Shown here: piece by piece, positions 10,201 through 17,214 of the stretch | How positions within the stretch are numbered: the stretch's first letter is position 1 | Layout: the number at the start of each line of letters is the position of its first letter | Source of the DNA: Mycobacterium spongiae | GTDB lineage: Bacteria > Actinomycetota > Actinomycetes > Mycobacteriales > Mycobacteriaceae | Assembly (NCBI RefSeq): GCF_018278905.1 | Contig: NZ_CP046600.1 | Span: 2,046,001-2,110,000, forward strand | DNA: 64,000 bases | Reading direction: 5' to 3' | Program-made: the position numbers and the translations under genes | The notes under the pieces: generated by a model | Database searches by the model: none | The model's input: the letters and a program-made list of their open reading frames with translations, nothing else | What the model was told of the DNA's origin: nothing

Positions 10201-10328
10201 GGTTCGGATAGCCGCGTGCGCGGAATGCTCGAATAAAGGTTTGCCACTGGTGAGTTGGAGCTATCGTGCGTGAACTCGAACTGACCTCCGGCGTGCAACT
10301 CGCCCGAAACGCAACACGCCAGACCTAA
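10201..10328 (+). pseudogene. Relic of a third cyclase/LuxR regulator: start region fused to last codons
   Basis: Bases 10241-10275 (CCACTGGTGAGTTGGAGCTA and following) match the start regions of the two upstream paralogs (GCTGGTGATGTGGAGCTATC). Directly after them, 10277-10328 reads LELTSGVQLARNATRQT-stop, which matches the last codons of copy 1 ([15 protein letters not shown]). Everything between, about 3.2 kb, is gone. From the original GTG position the frame stops after four codons, so no protein is expected. The rest of 10075-10365 shows no gene. Confidence 0.8.
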
Positions 10329-10365
10329 CCGCCACCAACGCCCTCCGCTCAGAGAGCACGCGTGC

Positions 10366-11535
10366 CTACCCTTGGTCCGCGATCCAACTTAGATCGCGAT
10401 GGGCCGCGCCGGTGTCGTCATTGCGGTCGCCGAGTGGGATCGTGAAGTGGCCCCGGATGCCGAGCGCATCGCAGCCGGTTTCCCAGTTCGCGGCCCAGAT
10501 TCCCAGTGCGACAGGGGTATAGAACCGTGATGTGTTGGTGGCGTAGAAGTCGAATCGCACGGCTTTCTGCTGCGTTCCGACCTGGGTCGTGACCGCCGCG
10601 CAGCGAACGGGTTGGGCGTTGTAGGACGATGGCGCCCACTGACAGGCCTGATAGCAGCGTCCGAATGCGGAGAACGGTGCGGTGCTGACATCCAGCGGCA
10701 CATCCAGGTCGGGATTGGCAAAAAACAGCGACCGTAGTGGCAGGCGGCGCCGCTGGAGCCGTGACATCAGCCGAACGAACAGCGGCTGGAAACGGGACCG
10801 GTATCCCACAGCGCAGACGCAGACCACATGGTCGGTCTCCGGATCGAATCGGTCACCGAGGTGGGTGATGACGCTGGTTTGGTCAGCACCGGGGCCGATC
10901 CAGCAGGTGGCTATGCCCATCCGCGTCGCGTGCAGCACTACTTTTTCCAAGCTGCGGCCGATATCGATAATCGCGAGGCGGTCGTAGTTTCGCGGTGCTA
11001 TCGCGACAAGGAACTCATGGGCGCCGGCCACCGGCCAGACCGTCAGCGGAGCCGCGACGTACTCCAGCCGAATTGGGCTGGTCCCGATCAAGCGGTCATC
11101 CCGGGTGTGTTCGGTCACAGCGTCCATGAGCTCGGCGCGGTCGGCTCGGGTCAGATCGCGGCTCTGAAAGGACCGGCACGAGCGCCGCGAGCGGATCAGC
11201 TCGAAGGTGTCGACATCATCGTGGCGGTGCGGGATCGGCTCTGAGGGTCGCACTCCCCACTTGACCGTGACGACATCGAATCCCGTCGCAGCGAGGAGGA
11301 GCACGCCGACGGACAGGGGCAGCCAGAACAACACCAGCGGCCAAACCCCCACCAACCAGCCCACCAATGCGGTGATGAGAAGCGCGGCCGCGACCACGGT
11401 GGTGATGAGGTACTGCAGCCAGCCCGTGAACTGCAATCGCAGCTTTGCACGCCACAGCGGCGAGCGTCGGAACTTCCCGGCCAGGGAGGTGTCGTTGGTA
11501 CCCGGTGCCTGTTGTTGCTGCGTCATCGTGACCAT
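10366..11535 (-). CDS. Membrane-anchored nitroreductase-fold protein
   Basis: 389 residues. After a short Gln-rich N-terminus come two hydrophobic helices (LQYLITTVVAAALLITALVG and the VWPLVLFWLPLSVGVLLLAA region), then a nitroreductase-like domain beginning FELIRSRRSCRSF, a typical FMN-phosphate-binding start of this fold, and containing the degenerate second half seen in actinobacterial nitroreductase-like proteins (CYQACQWAPSSYNAQPVR). Mycobacterial relatives of the fold include the DosR-controlled Acg group. The start at 11535 is chosen because AAAGGAG sits 9 bases upstream; a frame extends to 11637 without support. FMN use, substrate and orientation in the membrane are inference. Confidence 0.8.
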   Translation of the reverse strand: MVTMTQQQQAPGTNDTSLAGKFRRSPLWRAKLRLQFTGWLQYLITTVVAAALLITALVGWLVGVWPLVLFWLPLSVGVLLLAATGFDVVTVKWGVRPSEPIPHRHDDVDTFELIRSRRSCRSFQSRDLTRADRAELMDAVTEHTRDDRLIGTSPIRLEYVAAPLTVWPVAGAHEFLVAIAPRNYDRLAIIDIGRSLEKVVLHATRMGIATCWIGPGADQTSVITHLGDRFDPETDHVVCVCAVGYRSRFQPLFVRLMSRLQRRRLPLRSLFFANPDLDVPLDVSTAPFSAFGRCYQACQWAPSSYNAQPVRCAAVTTQVGTQQKAVRFDFYATNTSRFYTPVALGIWAANWETGCDALGIRGHFTIPLGDRNDDTGAAHRDLSWIADQG

Positions 11536-11577
11536 CGCCTTGGCTCCTTTCGGATAGATCCAACGTAACGCAAAAAT

Positions 11578-11611
11578 CCCTTTTATGCAAGTGGATACTT
11601 GCTTTAAAGGG
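11578..11611. promoter_or_regulatory. Extended palindrome, candidate operator upstream of the nitroreductase gene
   Basis: An interrupted inverted repeat: outer arms CCCTTT and AAAGGG, inner arms GCAAGT and ACTTGC separated by GGAT. It lies 43 bases upstream of the nitroreductase ATG, in an A/T-rich patch unlike its surroundings. The two-fold symmetry and promoter position suggest a dimeric repressor site. No regulator can be assigned. Confidence 0.55.
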
Positions 11612-11674
11612 CTGCCGCGGCCGCCGCAACCCAGCACGACCTCGATGTCTGAGTTGACCAGGATTGCGACGCGA

Positions 11675-12496
11675 TTAGGGTTTGCGGGCGACGATGCCGA
11701 CCGCAGTCAACCGTGTGCGATGCCGGCGGAATGTGCGGCGCATCAACAGCACTCGCCTGCGCGCATCACGATGGATGAGCACGTTCCTGACGAACCGCAG
11801 CGTTCCCCATAGCCCTTCGTCGGCGATCAGCCGTCGCGGTTCCAGTAGCGCCATCGGTGCTGTGGCGACCTGTTCGACCACCAGTCCGTGCTGCGCCAAC
11901 AGCTGCGACCATTCGGCGATCGTCAGTGGACGAGCATTCACCTTGATCGCGCGGGCAAGCGATCGCCGGATGTCCGTGCTGACGTCCTCGGGAACGGTGT
12001 CCGGTGTCAGGGCAAGCTCGTGGATCGCGTAACGGCCTTGGGACCTCAGCACCCGCGACGCCTCGGCGACAATCGCGTCTTTGGCGGTGTCGGCCTGCAT
12101 GGTCAGCATCGCCTCCCCGAGGACGACATCGGCGCTCGCGTCGGGTAGCTGGGTCCTGGCCGCGTCGGTCACGTGGACGGCAGTTGGTACGGCCCCACGA
12201 TCCTGCACGATGGCGCGAACGGCGTGCGCCGCATCGGGGTCGCTTTCTGCGCCGACATACGAACGCGGTCCGCGGGACATGATCTCGGCCGCGGTACGGC
12301 CGAGACCGGGCGCAAGCTCGAGAACGTCGGCGTCGGTCACCTCGGCATGGGCGAGCAGCGTTCGCGTGAGCTCCACGCCCCCGGGGCGAAGCACTCGCTT
12401 GCCGAGCCGCGCCAGCAGCCAGTGGCCAGCCACACTGTCGTCGGTGCGATTCGATGCCGGTAGCCGATGCTGCGACTCGTTGTGCTTGTCGGGCAT
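11675..12496 (-). CDS. SAM-dependent methyltransferase, Rv2622-like
   Basis: 273 residues from the ATG at 12496 (MPDKHNESQH), the length I recall for M. tuberculosis Rv2622. Class I methyltransferase fold: motif I is VLELAPGLGRTAAEI, the acidic end of strand 2 is GAESD, and motif IV lies around ASADVVLGEAMLT. The C-terminal part is basic (RRRVLLMRRTFRRHRTRL). The substrate is unknown. The frame is open upstream to 12535, but the relative's length and the loss of similarity favour 12496. It faces away from the Rv2620c-like gene. Confidence 0.85.
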   Translation of the reverse strand: MPDKHNESQHRLPASNRTDDSVAGHWLLARLGKRVLRPGGVELTRTLLAHAEVTDADVLELAPGLGRTAAEIMSRGPRSYVGAESDPDAAHAVRAIVQDRGAVPTAVHVTDAARTQLPDASADVVLGEAMLTMQADTAKDAIVAEASRVLRSQGRYAIHELALTPDTVPEDVSTDIRRSLARAIKVNARPLTIAEWSQLLAQHGLVVEQVATAPMALLEPRRLIADEGLWGTLRFVRNVLIHRDARRRVLLMRRTFRRHRTRLTAVGIVARKP

Positions 12497-12738
12497 CAGC
12501 TGGTTTGCCGCAGGCGCGAATCGTGTGCACACCACGAAAAGACGCGGCGGGTGGTGTCGGGGGAGGGGGTGAATGTGCTCATATCGTTCGCCAGTCTTGC
12601 ATTACCCGACAACACGTGGATCAAGGCGTGGACCGCGACGAACGAACCCTGCAAGACTGGGTAATGCCGGTCACTGTCGAGCGGCTCGACGCGGTCGCCG
12701 AACCCGGCCTGGCCCCCGTTGTGGTGGAAGGAGTTTCG

Positions 12739-13164
12739 TTGAGTGCCGCACCGGCGATCGAAGTCGCCATCGCATTCTGTTGGCTCGGGATGGTGCTGGC
12801 GATCTCTTTCCTGGAGGCGCCGTTGAAGTTCCGGGCGCCCGGGGTGACCCTGCAGATTGGGCTCGGCATCGGCCGCCTGGTGTTCCGCGCGCTCAACACC
12901 GTCGAGGTCGCTTTCGCGCTGGTCATCCTCGCGATCGTGGTGGCTGGTCCGACCCCAGTACGGATCACTGCGGCGTTCTCCGTTGCTCTCGGCTCGCTCG
13001 CCGTCCAGCTGCTCGCAGTGCGTCCGCTCTTGACCCGCCGATCGGATCAGGTCTTGTCGGGGTTGCAGGCCCCCGGCTCCCGCGCCCACTACGTCTATAT
13101 CGGGCTGGAGGTAACAAAAGCGGTCGCCTTGGCCGTAGCGGGGATACTTCTACTTACCGGCTGA
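12739..13164 (+). CDS. Small four-helix membrane protein, Rv2620c-like
   Basis: 141 residues from a TTG start that has a strong GGAAGGAG ribosome site 5 bases upstream; the 141-residue length agrees with what I recall for Rv2620c. Four hydrophobic segments: AIEVAIAFCWLGMVLAISFL, a middle helix around VEVAFALVILAIVV, one around AAFSVALGSLAVQLLAV, and a C-terminal one ending VALAVAGILLLTG. No catalytic motif. Longer frames back to 12454 run across the methyltransferase start and are not supported. The 242 bases upstream contain no gene; M. tuberculosis has the regulator Rv2621c near here (from memory), which I do not find. It is probably co-transcribed with the cupin gene 39 bases downstream. 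Confidence 0.8.
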   Translation: MSAAPAIEVAIAFCWLGMVLAISFLEAPLKFRAPGVTLQIGLGIGRLVFRALNTVEVAFALVILAIVVAGPTPVRITAAFSVALGSLAVQLLAVRPLLTRRSDQVLSGLQAPGSRAHYVYIGLEVTKAVALAVAGILLLTG

Positions 13165-13203
13165 TACTTGCCGGCTGATAGTCACCGGCTGAAGGGACTC
13201 ATC

Positions 13204-13548
13204 ATGGAATCCGTTTCGCTGACCAGCCTGGCTTCCGAAAAGCTGGCCGAAGCGCACCAGTCACACAGCGGCCGGGCCGCGCACACCATTCACGGCGGTC
13301 ATGCCCACGAACTTCGGCAGACCGTGATGGCGCTGCTTGCCGGCCAGGACCTGTCCGAACACGACAACCCAGGTGAGGCGACGCTGCAGGTCCTGCAGGG
13401 GCACGTGCGCCTCACCGCTGGAGATGACGCCTGGGATGGCACGACCGGCGACTACGTCGCGATTCCGCGCAGGCGGCATGGGCTGCTTGCGATCGAGGAT
13501 TCGGTCTTCATGCTGACCGTGCTGAAGTCTTTGCCAGACGCTCCATAG
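13204..13548 (+). CDS. Small cupin-fold protein, Rv2619c-like
   Basis: 114 residues from ATG 13204, with GAAGGGA ahead of it. One cupin core is visible: TVMALLAGQDLSEHDNPGEA, then TLQVLQGHVRLTAG, then GDYVAIPRRRHGLLAIEDSV. This is the usual order of cupin motif 1 and motif 2, with His residues at H-D-N and R-H-G that could bind a metal, although the motif 1 HxH is reduced to a single His. A small sensor or detoxifying cupin is likely; no substrate can be named. It follows the membrane protein gene on the same strand and is convergent with the winged-helix gene. Confidence 0.8.
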   Translation: MESVSLTSLASEKLAEAHQSHSGRAAHTIHGGHAHELRQTVMALLAGQDLSEHDNPGEATLQVLQGHVRLTAGDDAWDGTTGDYVAIPRRRHGLLAIEDSVFMLTVLKSLPDAP

Positions 13549-13596
13549 CCGTCTGTCGCTAGCGGCGGCGCATGCCGGCGGCCCGCAGCGTGCGCG

Positions 13597-14325
13597 TCAG
13601 CGGGTGGGGCTCGGCGCGGCGCACCGCTTGAGCACCACACAACAACGGGTCGATCCGGGCTCGAGCCAGGCGTCGGGCCCGTGTGGCGCCAGCGCCTCGG
13701 CCACGCCGGTGATCAACGCGTGGTTCATGTTGCACGCGAGCTCGGTCTGTTCGCGTGCCAGTGCATGAAACGGGCAGTTCACGAGCTCGACTTCGTAGTC
13801 GGCGGAGCCATCGCTAGTGCGGGGTTCATAGCCGTGGTTGCGGAGCACTCGAAGCGCGGCCGCCAGTGCGTCGGCGGGGTCTGCGGGCGGCCGGCCGGCA
13901 GCGGCGGCGGCGATGGCACGGCCGTAGTCATTGGCGGCCCGGTTCAGCAGCTCTACCACCGGCTCGCCGGTGCTGGCCGAGCGCGCGATGGCCGCGGCCA
14001 TGAGTCGCCCGGCAAGCTCGTACTCACGTTGCGGAAGGCTGACCGAAATTTCCTGGTCGGATCTGCGATACAACTTTGAGGTCCGCCCGGCGCCAGGGCC
14101 GGAGCGACCGCTCAAGCGCGCGTAGTCGGTGTCCAGCAGGCCCTCGGCGGTGAGGCGGTCCAGGTGAAACTTCGCTTGGTGGTGCGCAATGCCCACGGCG
14201 TCGGCCGCCTGATCGCGGCTCACCGGCATCGGTTGCGAGCACACGAACTCGTAGAGCCGGCGACGCAGCGGATCGGCGAGCGCGCCAATTCCGGCGGCGT
14301 CGCGTTCTAAAGCCGGGCCGTCCAC
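13597..14325 (-). CDS. Winged-helix (ArsR/MarR-like) transcriptional regulator, Rv2618-like
   Basis: 242 residues from a GTG start. The N-terminal 90 residues form a winged helix: DPLRRRLYEFVCSQP, then SRDQAADAVGIAHHQAKFHL as helix-turn-helix, then DRLTAEGLLDTDYARLSGRS as the wing. The C-terminal half holds a Cys/His-rich region (VNCPFHALAREQTELACNMNH and later TRCCVVL), like the predicted metal- or FeS-binding C-terminus of SufR/YlbF-type HTH proteins. It is divergent from the DoxX gene with a 92-base gap containing a candidate operator, so autoregulation and DoxX control are likely. Redox or metal sensing is inferred from the cysteines. Confidence 0.82.
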   Translation of the reverse strand: MDGPALERDAAGIGALADPLRRRLYEFVCSQPMPVSRDQAADAVGIAHHQAKFHLDRLTAEGLLDTDYARLSGRSGPGAGRTSKLYRRSDQEISVSLPQREYELAGRLMAAAIARSASTGEPVVELLNRAANDYGRAIAAAAAGRPPADPADALAAALRVLRNHGYEPRTSDGSADYEVELVNCPFHALAREQTELACNMNHALITGVAEALAPHGPDAWLEPGSTRCCVVLKRCAAPSPTR

Positions 14326-14379
14326 AGCGCTAACCCATTTCTAACGGACAGAACACTTGACGCTACAGTCTACAGAATC

Positions 14380-14394
14380 TAACGTTCGAAATTA
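14380..14394. promoter_or_regulatory. Candidate operator between the winged-helix gene and doxX-like gene
   Basis: TAACGTTCGAAATTA is a near-palindrome centred on TTCGAA with TAA/TTA outer arms, in a distinctly A/T-rich stretch (14371-14404) between two divergent start codons. Position and symmetry fit a binding site for the adjacent winged-helix regulator. No experimental pattern is known to me for this family member. Confidence 0.45.
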
Positions 14395-14417
14395 TATCTC
14401 TTAGAAAGGGTGGACAC

Positions 14418-14861
14418 ATGAGCATCGGACACGCCGGGGCTAGCCCGGCACTCGCAGACCAGCTGAAGGATCCCGCGTATTCGGCCTTTCTGTTGCTTCG
14501 CACCGTGTTCACGATCGCGCCCATCGCGTTCGGACTGGACAAGTTCTTCAATCTGCTGACCCACCCGCACCACTGGAACATGTATCTGGCCGGGTGGATG
14601 GACAAACTCGTCCCGGGTACCGCCGATCAATGCATGTATGTGGTCGGGGTCGTCGAGATTGCCGCCGGCGTGCTGGTTGCGGTCGCGCCGCGCATCGGCG
14701 CCTGGGTGGTCGCCGCGTGGCTGGCGGCGATCATCTTCGACCTGGTTACCGGGCCGGGTTTCTACGATGTCGCGCTGCGGGATTTCGGTTTGCTGGTCGG
14801 CGCGGTCGCGCTCGGGAGGCTCGCGCAGGGCGTGCACGACGGCAGCGTCGGGCGCACCTAG
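14418..14861 (+). CDS. DoxX-like membrane protein, Rv2617c-like
   Basis: 147 residues, matching the length I recall for Rv2617c. Four transmembrane helices: around AFLLLRTVFTIAPIAFGLDK, CMYVVGVVEIAAGVLVAVAP, IGAWVVAAWLAAIIFDLVTG and FGLLVGAVALGRLAQ. The helix-1 LDKFFNLL and helix-2 positions are typical of DoxX/DoxD family proteins, linked in mycobacteria to membrane oxidoreductase complexes and oxidative stress. AGAAAGGG precedes the ATG. It is divergent from the winged-helix regulator and probably controlled by it. Confidence 0.85.
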   Translation: MSIGHAGASPALADQLKDPAYSAFLLLRTVFTIAPIAFGLDKFFNLLTHPHHWNMYLAGWMDKLVPGTADQCMYVVGVVEIAAGVLVAVAPRIGAWVVAAWLAAIIFDLVTGPGFYDVALRDFGLLVGAVALGRLAQGVHDGSVGRT

Positions 14862-14888
14862 CCGGATCGGCGAGACAGGTTCGGCCCG

Positions 14889-15389
14889 TCAGACCGCGCG
14901 CAGGTAGCGCTTGGCAATCAAGCGCTGGGCCACCGCCCCGAACGGCCCGGTGGCTTTGATCGCAAGAGTCACCGGGCGCGAGAACGACGACACCTCCGCG
15001 AACACCGCCGAGGTGGTCGGGTCGCGGCGCACGGCGAACCGTTCCTCGCCGGAAACCGGGTGGCCGGGCAAGGTCCCGTAGCCGAATCCCCGGACATCGG
15101 GTTCGTCGACGACGTAGACCACCCGGCACGGCGCACGCAGGAAAGCGATTCCCACCAGCACCACCGCGGAGACCACGGCGACCTCGGAGCTGGCCTGCAC
15201 CCGCAGGCCGGCTCCGCGCTGCATCCCCCAACTCATGACGGCATCGGCGGCCTCCTCGAAGCGCTGGTCGCCAGTGCCGATCTGGGTCACCACACTGAGA
15301 TGGCTATATCCCGGGGGCAGTTGACCGGCCGCTGTCGCACCCACCTCCGGGTAGGTCAGCGGTAGGTCAGCAAGCGCATCTAAGTCCAC
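14889..15389 (-). CDS. DUF1990 family protein, Rv2616-like
   Basis: 166 residues from GTG 15389 (VDLDALADLPLTYPEVGAT), the length I recall for Rv2616. DUF1990 hallmarks are visible: LTYPEVGATAA at the start, the middle section WGMQRGAGLRV, and GFGYGTLPGHPVSGEERF, followed by SFSRPVTLAIKATGP near the C-terminus. No biochemical function is established for the family. A longer frame to 15494 would overlap the start of the divergent aldo/keto reductase and lacks homologous sequence, so the internal GTG is used. The two genes are divergent with a 65-base gap. Confidence 0.85.
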   Translation of the reverse strand: MDLDALADLPLTYPEVGATAAGQLPPGYSHLSVVTQIGTGDQRFEEAADAVMSWGMQRGAGLRVQASSEVAVVSAVVLVGIAFLRAPCRVVYVVDEPDVRGFGYGTLPGHPVSGEERFAVRRDPTTSAVFAEVSSFSRPVTLAIKATGPFGAVAQRLIAKRYLRAV

Positions 15390-15454
15390 GAGCCCAGCTT
15401 GCCACGCAACGGGCGCCACGGAGCGGCCCGTATTCGCGGCGTACGGTCGGTGAC

Positions 15455-16360
15455 GTGACCGCACCGACCCCGCAAGCACAGGCCCCAGAACCACCGGCGG
15501 AGGCCTCTGGCACCTTCACACTGGGCGGCGACCTCACCGTCAACCGGCTCGGATTCGGCGCGATGCGTGTCACCGGTCCCGGTGTCTGGGGTCCGCCCGC
15601 CGACCGGGGCGAAGCCGTGCGGTTGTTGCGCCGCGCGGTGGAGCTTGGCGTGAACTTCATCGACACCGCGGACTCATACGGGCCCGCGATATCCGAAGAG
15701 ATCCTCGCCGAGGCATTGCATCCGTATCCCGGTCTGGTGATCGCGACCAAGGCGGGGCTGCTGCGCACCGGCCCGGGTGCGTGGGTTCCCTTGGGGAACC
15801 CGAGCTATCTGCGCCAGCAGTGCGAGATGAGCCTACGGCGCCTTCGGGTAGACACCATCGACCTGTTTCAGCTGCACCGCATCGACAGCAACTTCTCACT
15901 GGCCGAACAGCTGGGCGAGCTGGTCGCGTTGCACCACGAGGGCAAGATCCGCCACATCGGCCTGTCAGAGGTCGACGTTGAACAGCTCAACGCGGCTCGC
16001 CAGATCACTCCGATCGTGTCGGTACAGAACCTGTACAACGTGTCGGCTCGCGCCGCCGAGCCGCTGGTGGACGTTGCGGCAAGCGAGGGCATCGGCTTCA
16101 TTCCGTGGTATCCGCTGGCCGCAGGGCCACTGGCGGCCGCCGACGGCCCGCTGCACCAGATCGCAGCCGACCACCACGCCACGCCGTCGCAGCTGGCCCT
16201 GGCGTGGCTGCTGAAGCGGTCGCCGGCGATGCTGCCCATCCCGGGCACCTCGCAGGTGGCACACCTGGAGGAGAACGTCGCTGCGGCGGAAATCATGTTG
16301 ACCGATCAGGAGTTCGAGATCCTCGGCGCTGCGGGCGCCGACGCCGAACGCGGCAGGTAG
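15455..16360 (+). CDS. Aldo/keto reductase
   Basis: 301 residues, NADPH-dependent TIM-barrel oxidoreductase. The catalytic tetrad is visible: D70 and Y75 (FIDTADSYGP), K99 (VIATKAG) and H141 (LFQLHRID). The cofactor-binding end is present (LPIPGTSQVAHLEENVAAA). The GTG start at 15455 gives a 20-residue Pro/Ala-rich leader before the first barrel strand (LTVNRLGFGAMRV). Substrate unknown. It occupies, with the next gene, the place where I recall M. tuberculosis having PE_PGRS45 next to thrS. Confidence 0.9.
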   Translation: MTAPTPQAQAPEPPAEASGTFTLGGDLTVNRLGFGAMRVTGPGVWGPPADRGEAVRLLRRAVELGVNFIDTADSYGPAISEEILAEALHPYPGLVIATKAGLLRTGPGAWVPLGNPSYLRQQCEMSLRRLRVDTIDLFQLHRIDSNFSLAEQLGELVALHHEGKIRHIGLSEVDVEQLNAARQITPIVSVQNLYNVSARAAEPLVDVAASEGIGFIPWYPLAAGPLAAADGPLHQIAADHHATPSQLALAWLLKRSPAMLPIPGTSQVAHLEENVAAAEIMLTDQEFEILGAAGADAERGR

Positions 16361-16466
16361 TGGCGGGCGGCCGCCAACTCGGTTGCGCCGGTAGCGGGTT
16401 GGCTGGGCACTGCCGCCCGCACGGCCTGCTCCCCGGAGCCGTAAAGCGGGGCAATACGGTGTTTTG

Positions 16467-17090
16467 GTGACCAGTGAACCGGCCCGACACCCCGGCGGTG
16501 GCTTCAATCCGCCCGAACCGACCAGCAAGGGCGGGCCAGACTACGGCAGGTTTATCGACGCGGTGCGGAAGTTGCAGGATCATGCGCGCGCGGCTGACGC
16601 GCCCGACGCGGTGATCACTGAGGCTGCCGACCTGCTGGACAAAGTGTCCACGCTGCTGGGCCCGTACGACACGGATGAATGGCAGTCACCTTCGGGGCGC
16701 CGGATGGACCTGCCCGTGCGCGGCAACATTCTTACCGTTCCGCAGTCGGCGCACAAGACGGCGGACGGTCGGGTAGCGGGCACGGCGCGATTCGCACGCT
16801 TTCACCTCGGCCGTAACGGCGCCGTGCACGGGGGAGCCCTCGGGCTGCTGTTCGACACGGTGCTCGGGTTGACCGCGTCGTTGCTCACGGGCAGCCCGCG
16901 CCAACGCACCGCCTACCTGACGATCAACTACCGCCAGATTGTGCCGATCGAAAAGGAACTGCAGTTCGACGCGGGTATCGACCGCGTGGACGGGCGCAAG
17001 ATCTTCGTGTCGGCCCGGTTGAGCGACGCGGACACGCTGCTGACCGAAGCCGACGCGTTGTTTGTCCGGCTCAGGCCCGGCCAGCCGTAG
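16467..17090 (+). CDS. PaaI-type hotdog acyl-CoA thioesterase
   Basis: 207 residues from GTG 16467 (a TTG lies one codon earlier). An N-terminal helical extension (about 1-75) precedes a single hotdog domain whose signature is NGAVHGGALGLLFDTVLG, the central helix with the HGG motif of PaaI-type thioesterases; the β-sheet follows as TAYLTINYRQIVPIEKELQF. It likely hydrolyses a fatty or aromatic acyl-CoA as a dimer or tetramer. It lies between the reductase and thrS on the same strand, with gaps of about 100 bases on each side that show no further features except a possible thrS -10 (TAGCAT, 17161-17166). Confidence 0.85.
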   Translation: MTSEPARHPGGGFNPPEPTSKGGPDYGRFIDAVRKLQDHARAADAPDAVITEAADLLDKVSTLLGPYDTDEWQSPSGRRMDLPVRGNILTVPQSAHKTADGRVAGTARFARFHLGRNGAVHGGALGLLFDTVLGLTASLLTGSPRQRTAYLTINYRQIVPIEKELQFDAGIDRVDGRKIFVSARLSDADTLLTEADALFVRLRPGQP

Positions 17091-17214
17091 GGCGAACCCG
17101 ACCAAGCCGCCGGGGATCCATCGCGACGCGGCGGTTTGGGGCCGGCGCGGTCCGCACCGATAGCATGGCAACGATTATCACGTACCCACCCGCAGGCCTT
17201 GGAGACCGAGCCAC

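Noticed and set aside
10266..10328. 20-residue peptide gene
   Set aside because: It is the fused remains of a large regulator gene; the ancestral GTG position leads to a stop after four codons.
12454..12738. N-terminal extension of the Rv2620c-like protein
   Set aside because: It overlaps the divergent methyltransferase start, lacks membrane segments, and a strong GGAAGGAG plus TTG start gives the expected 141-residue length.
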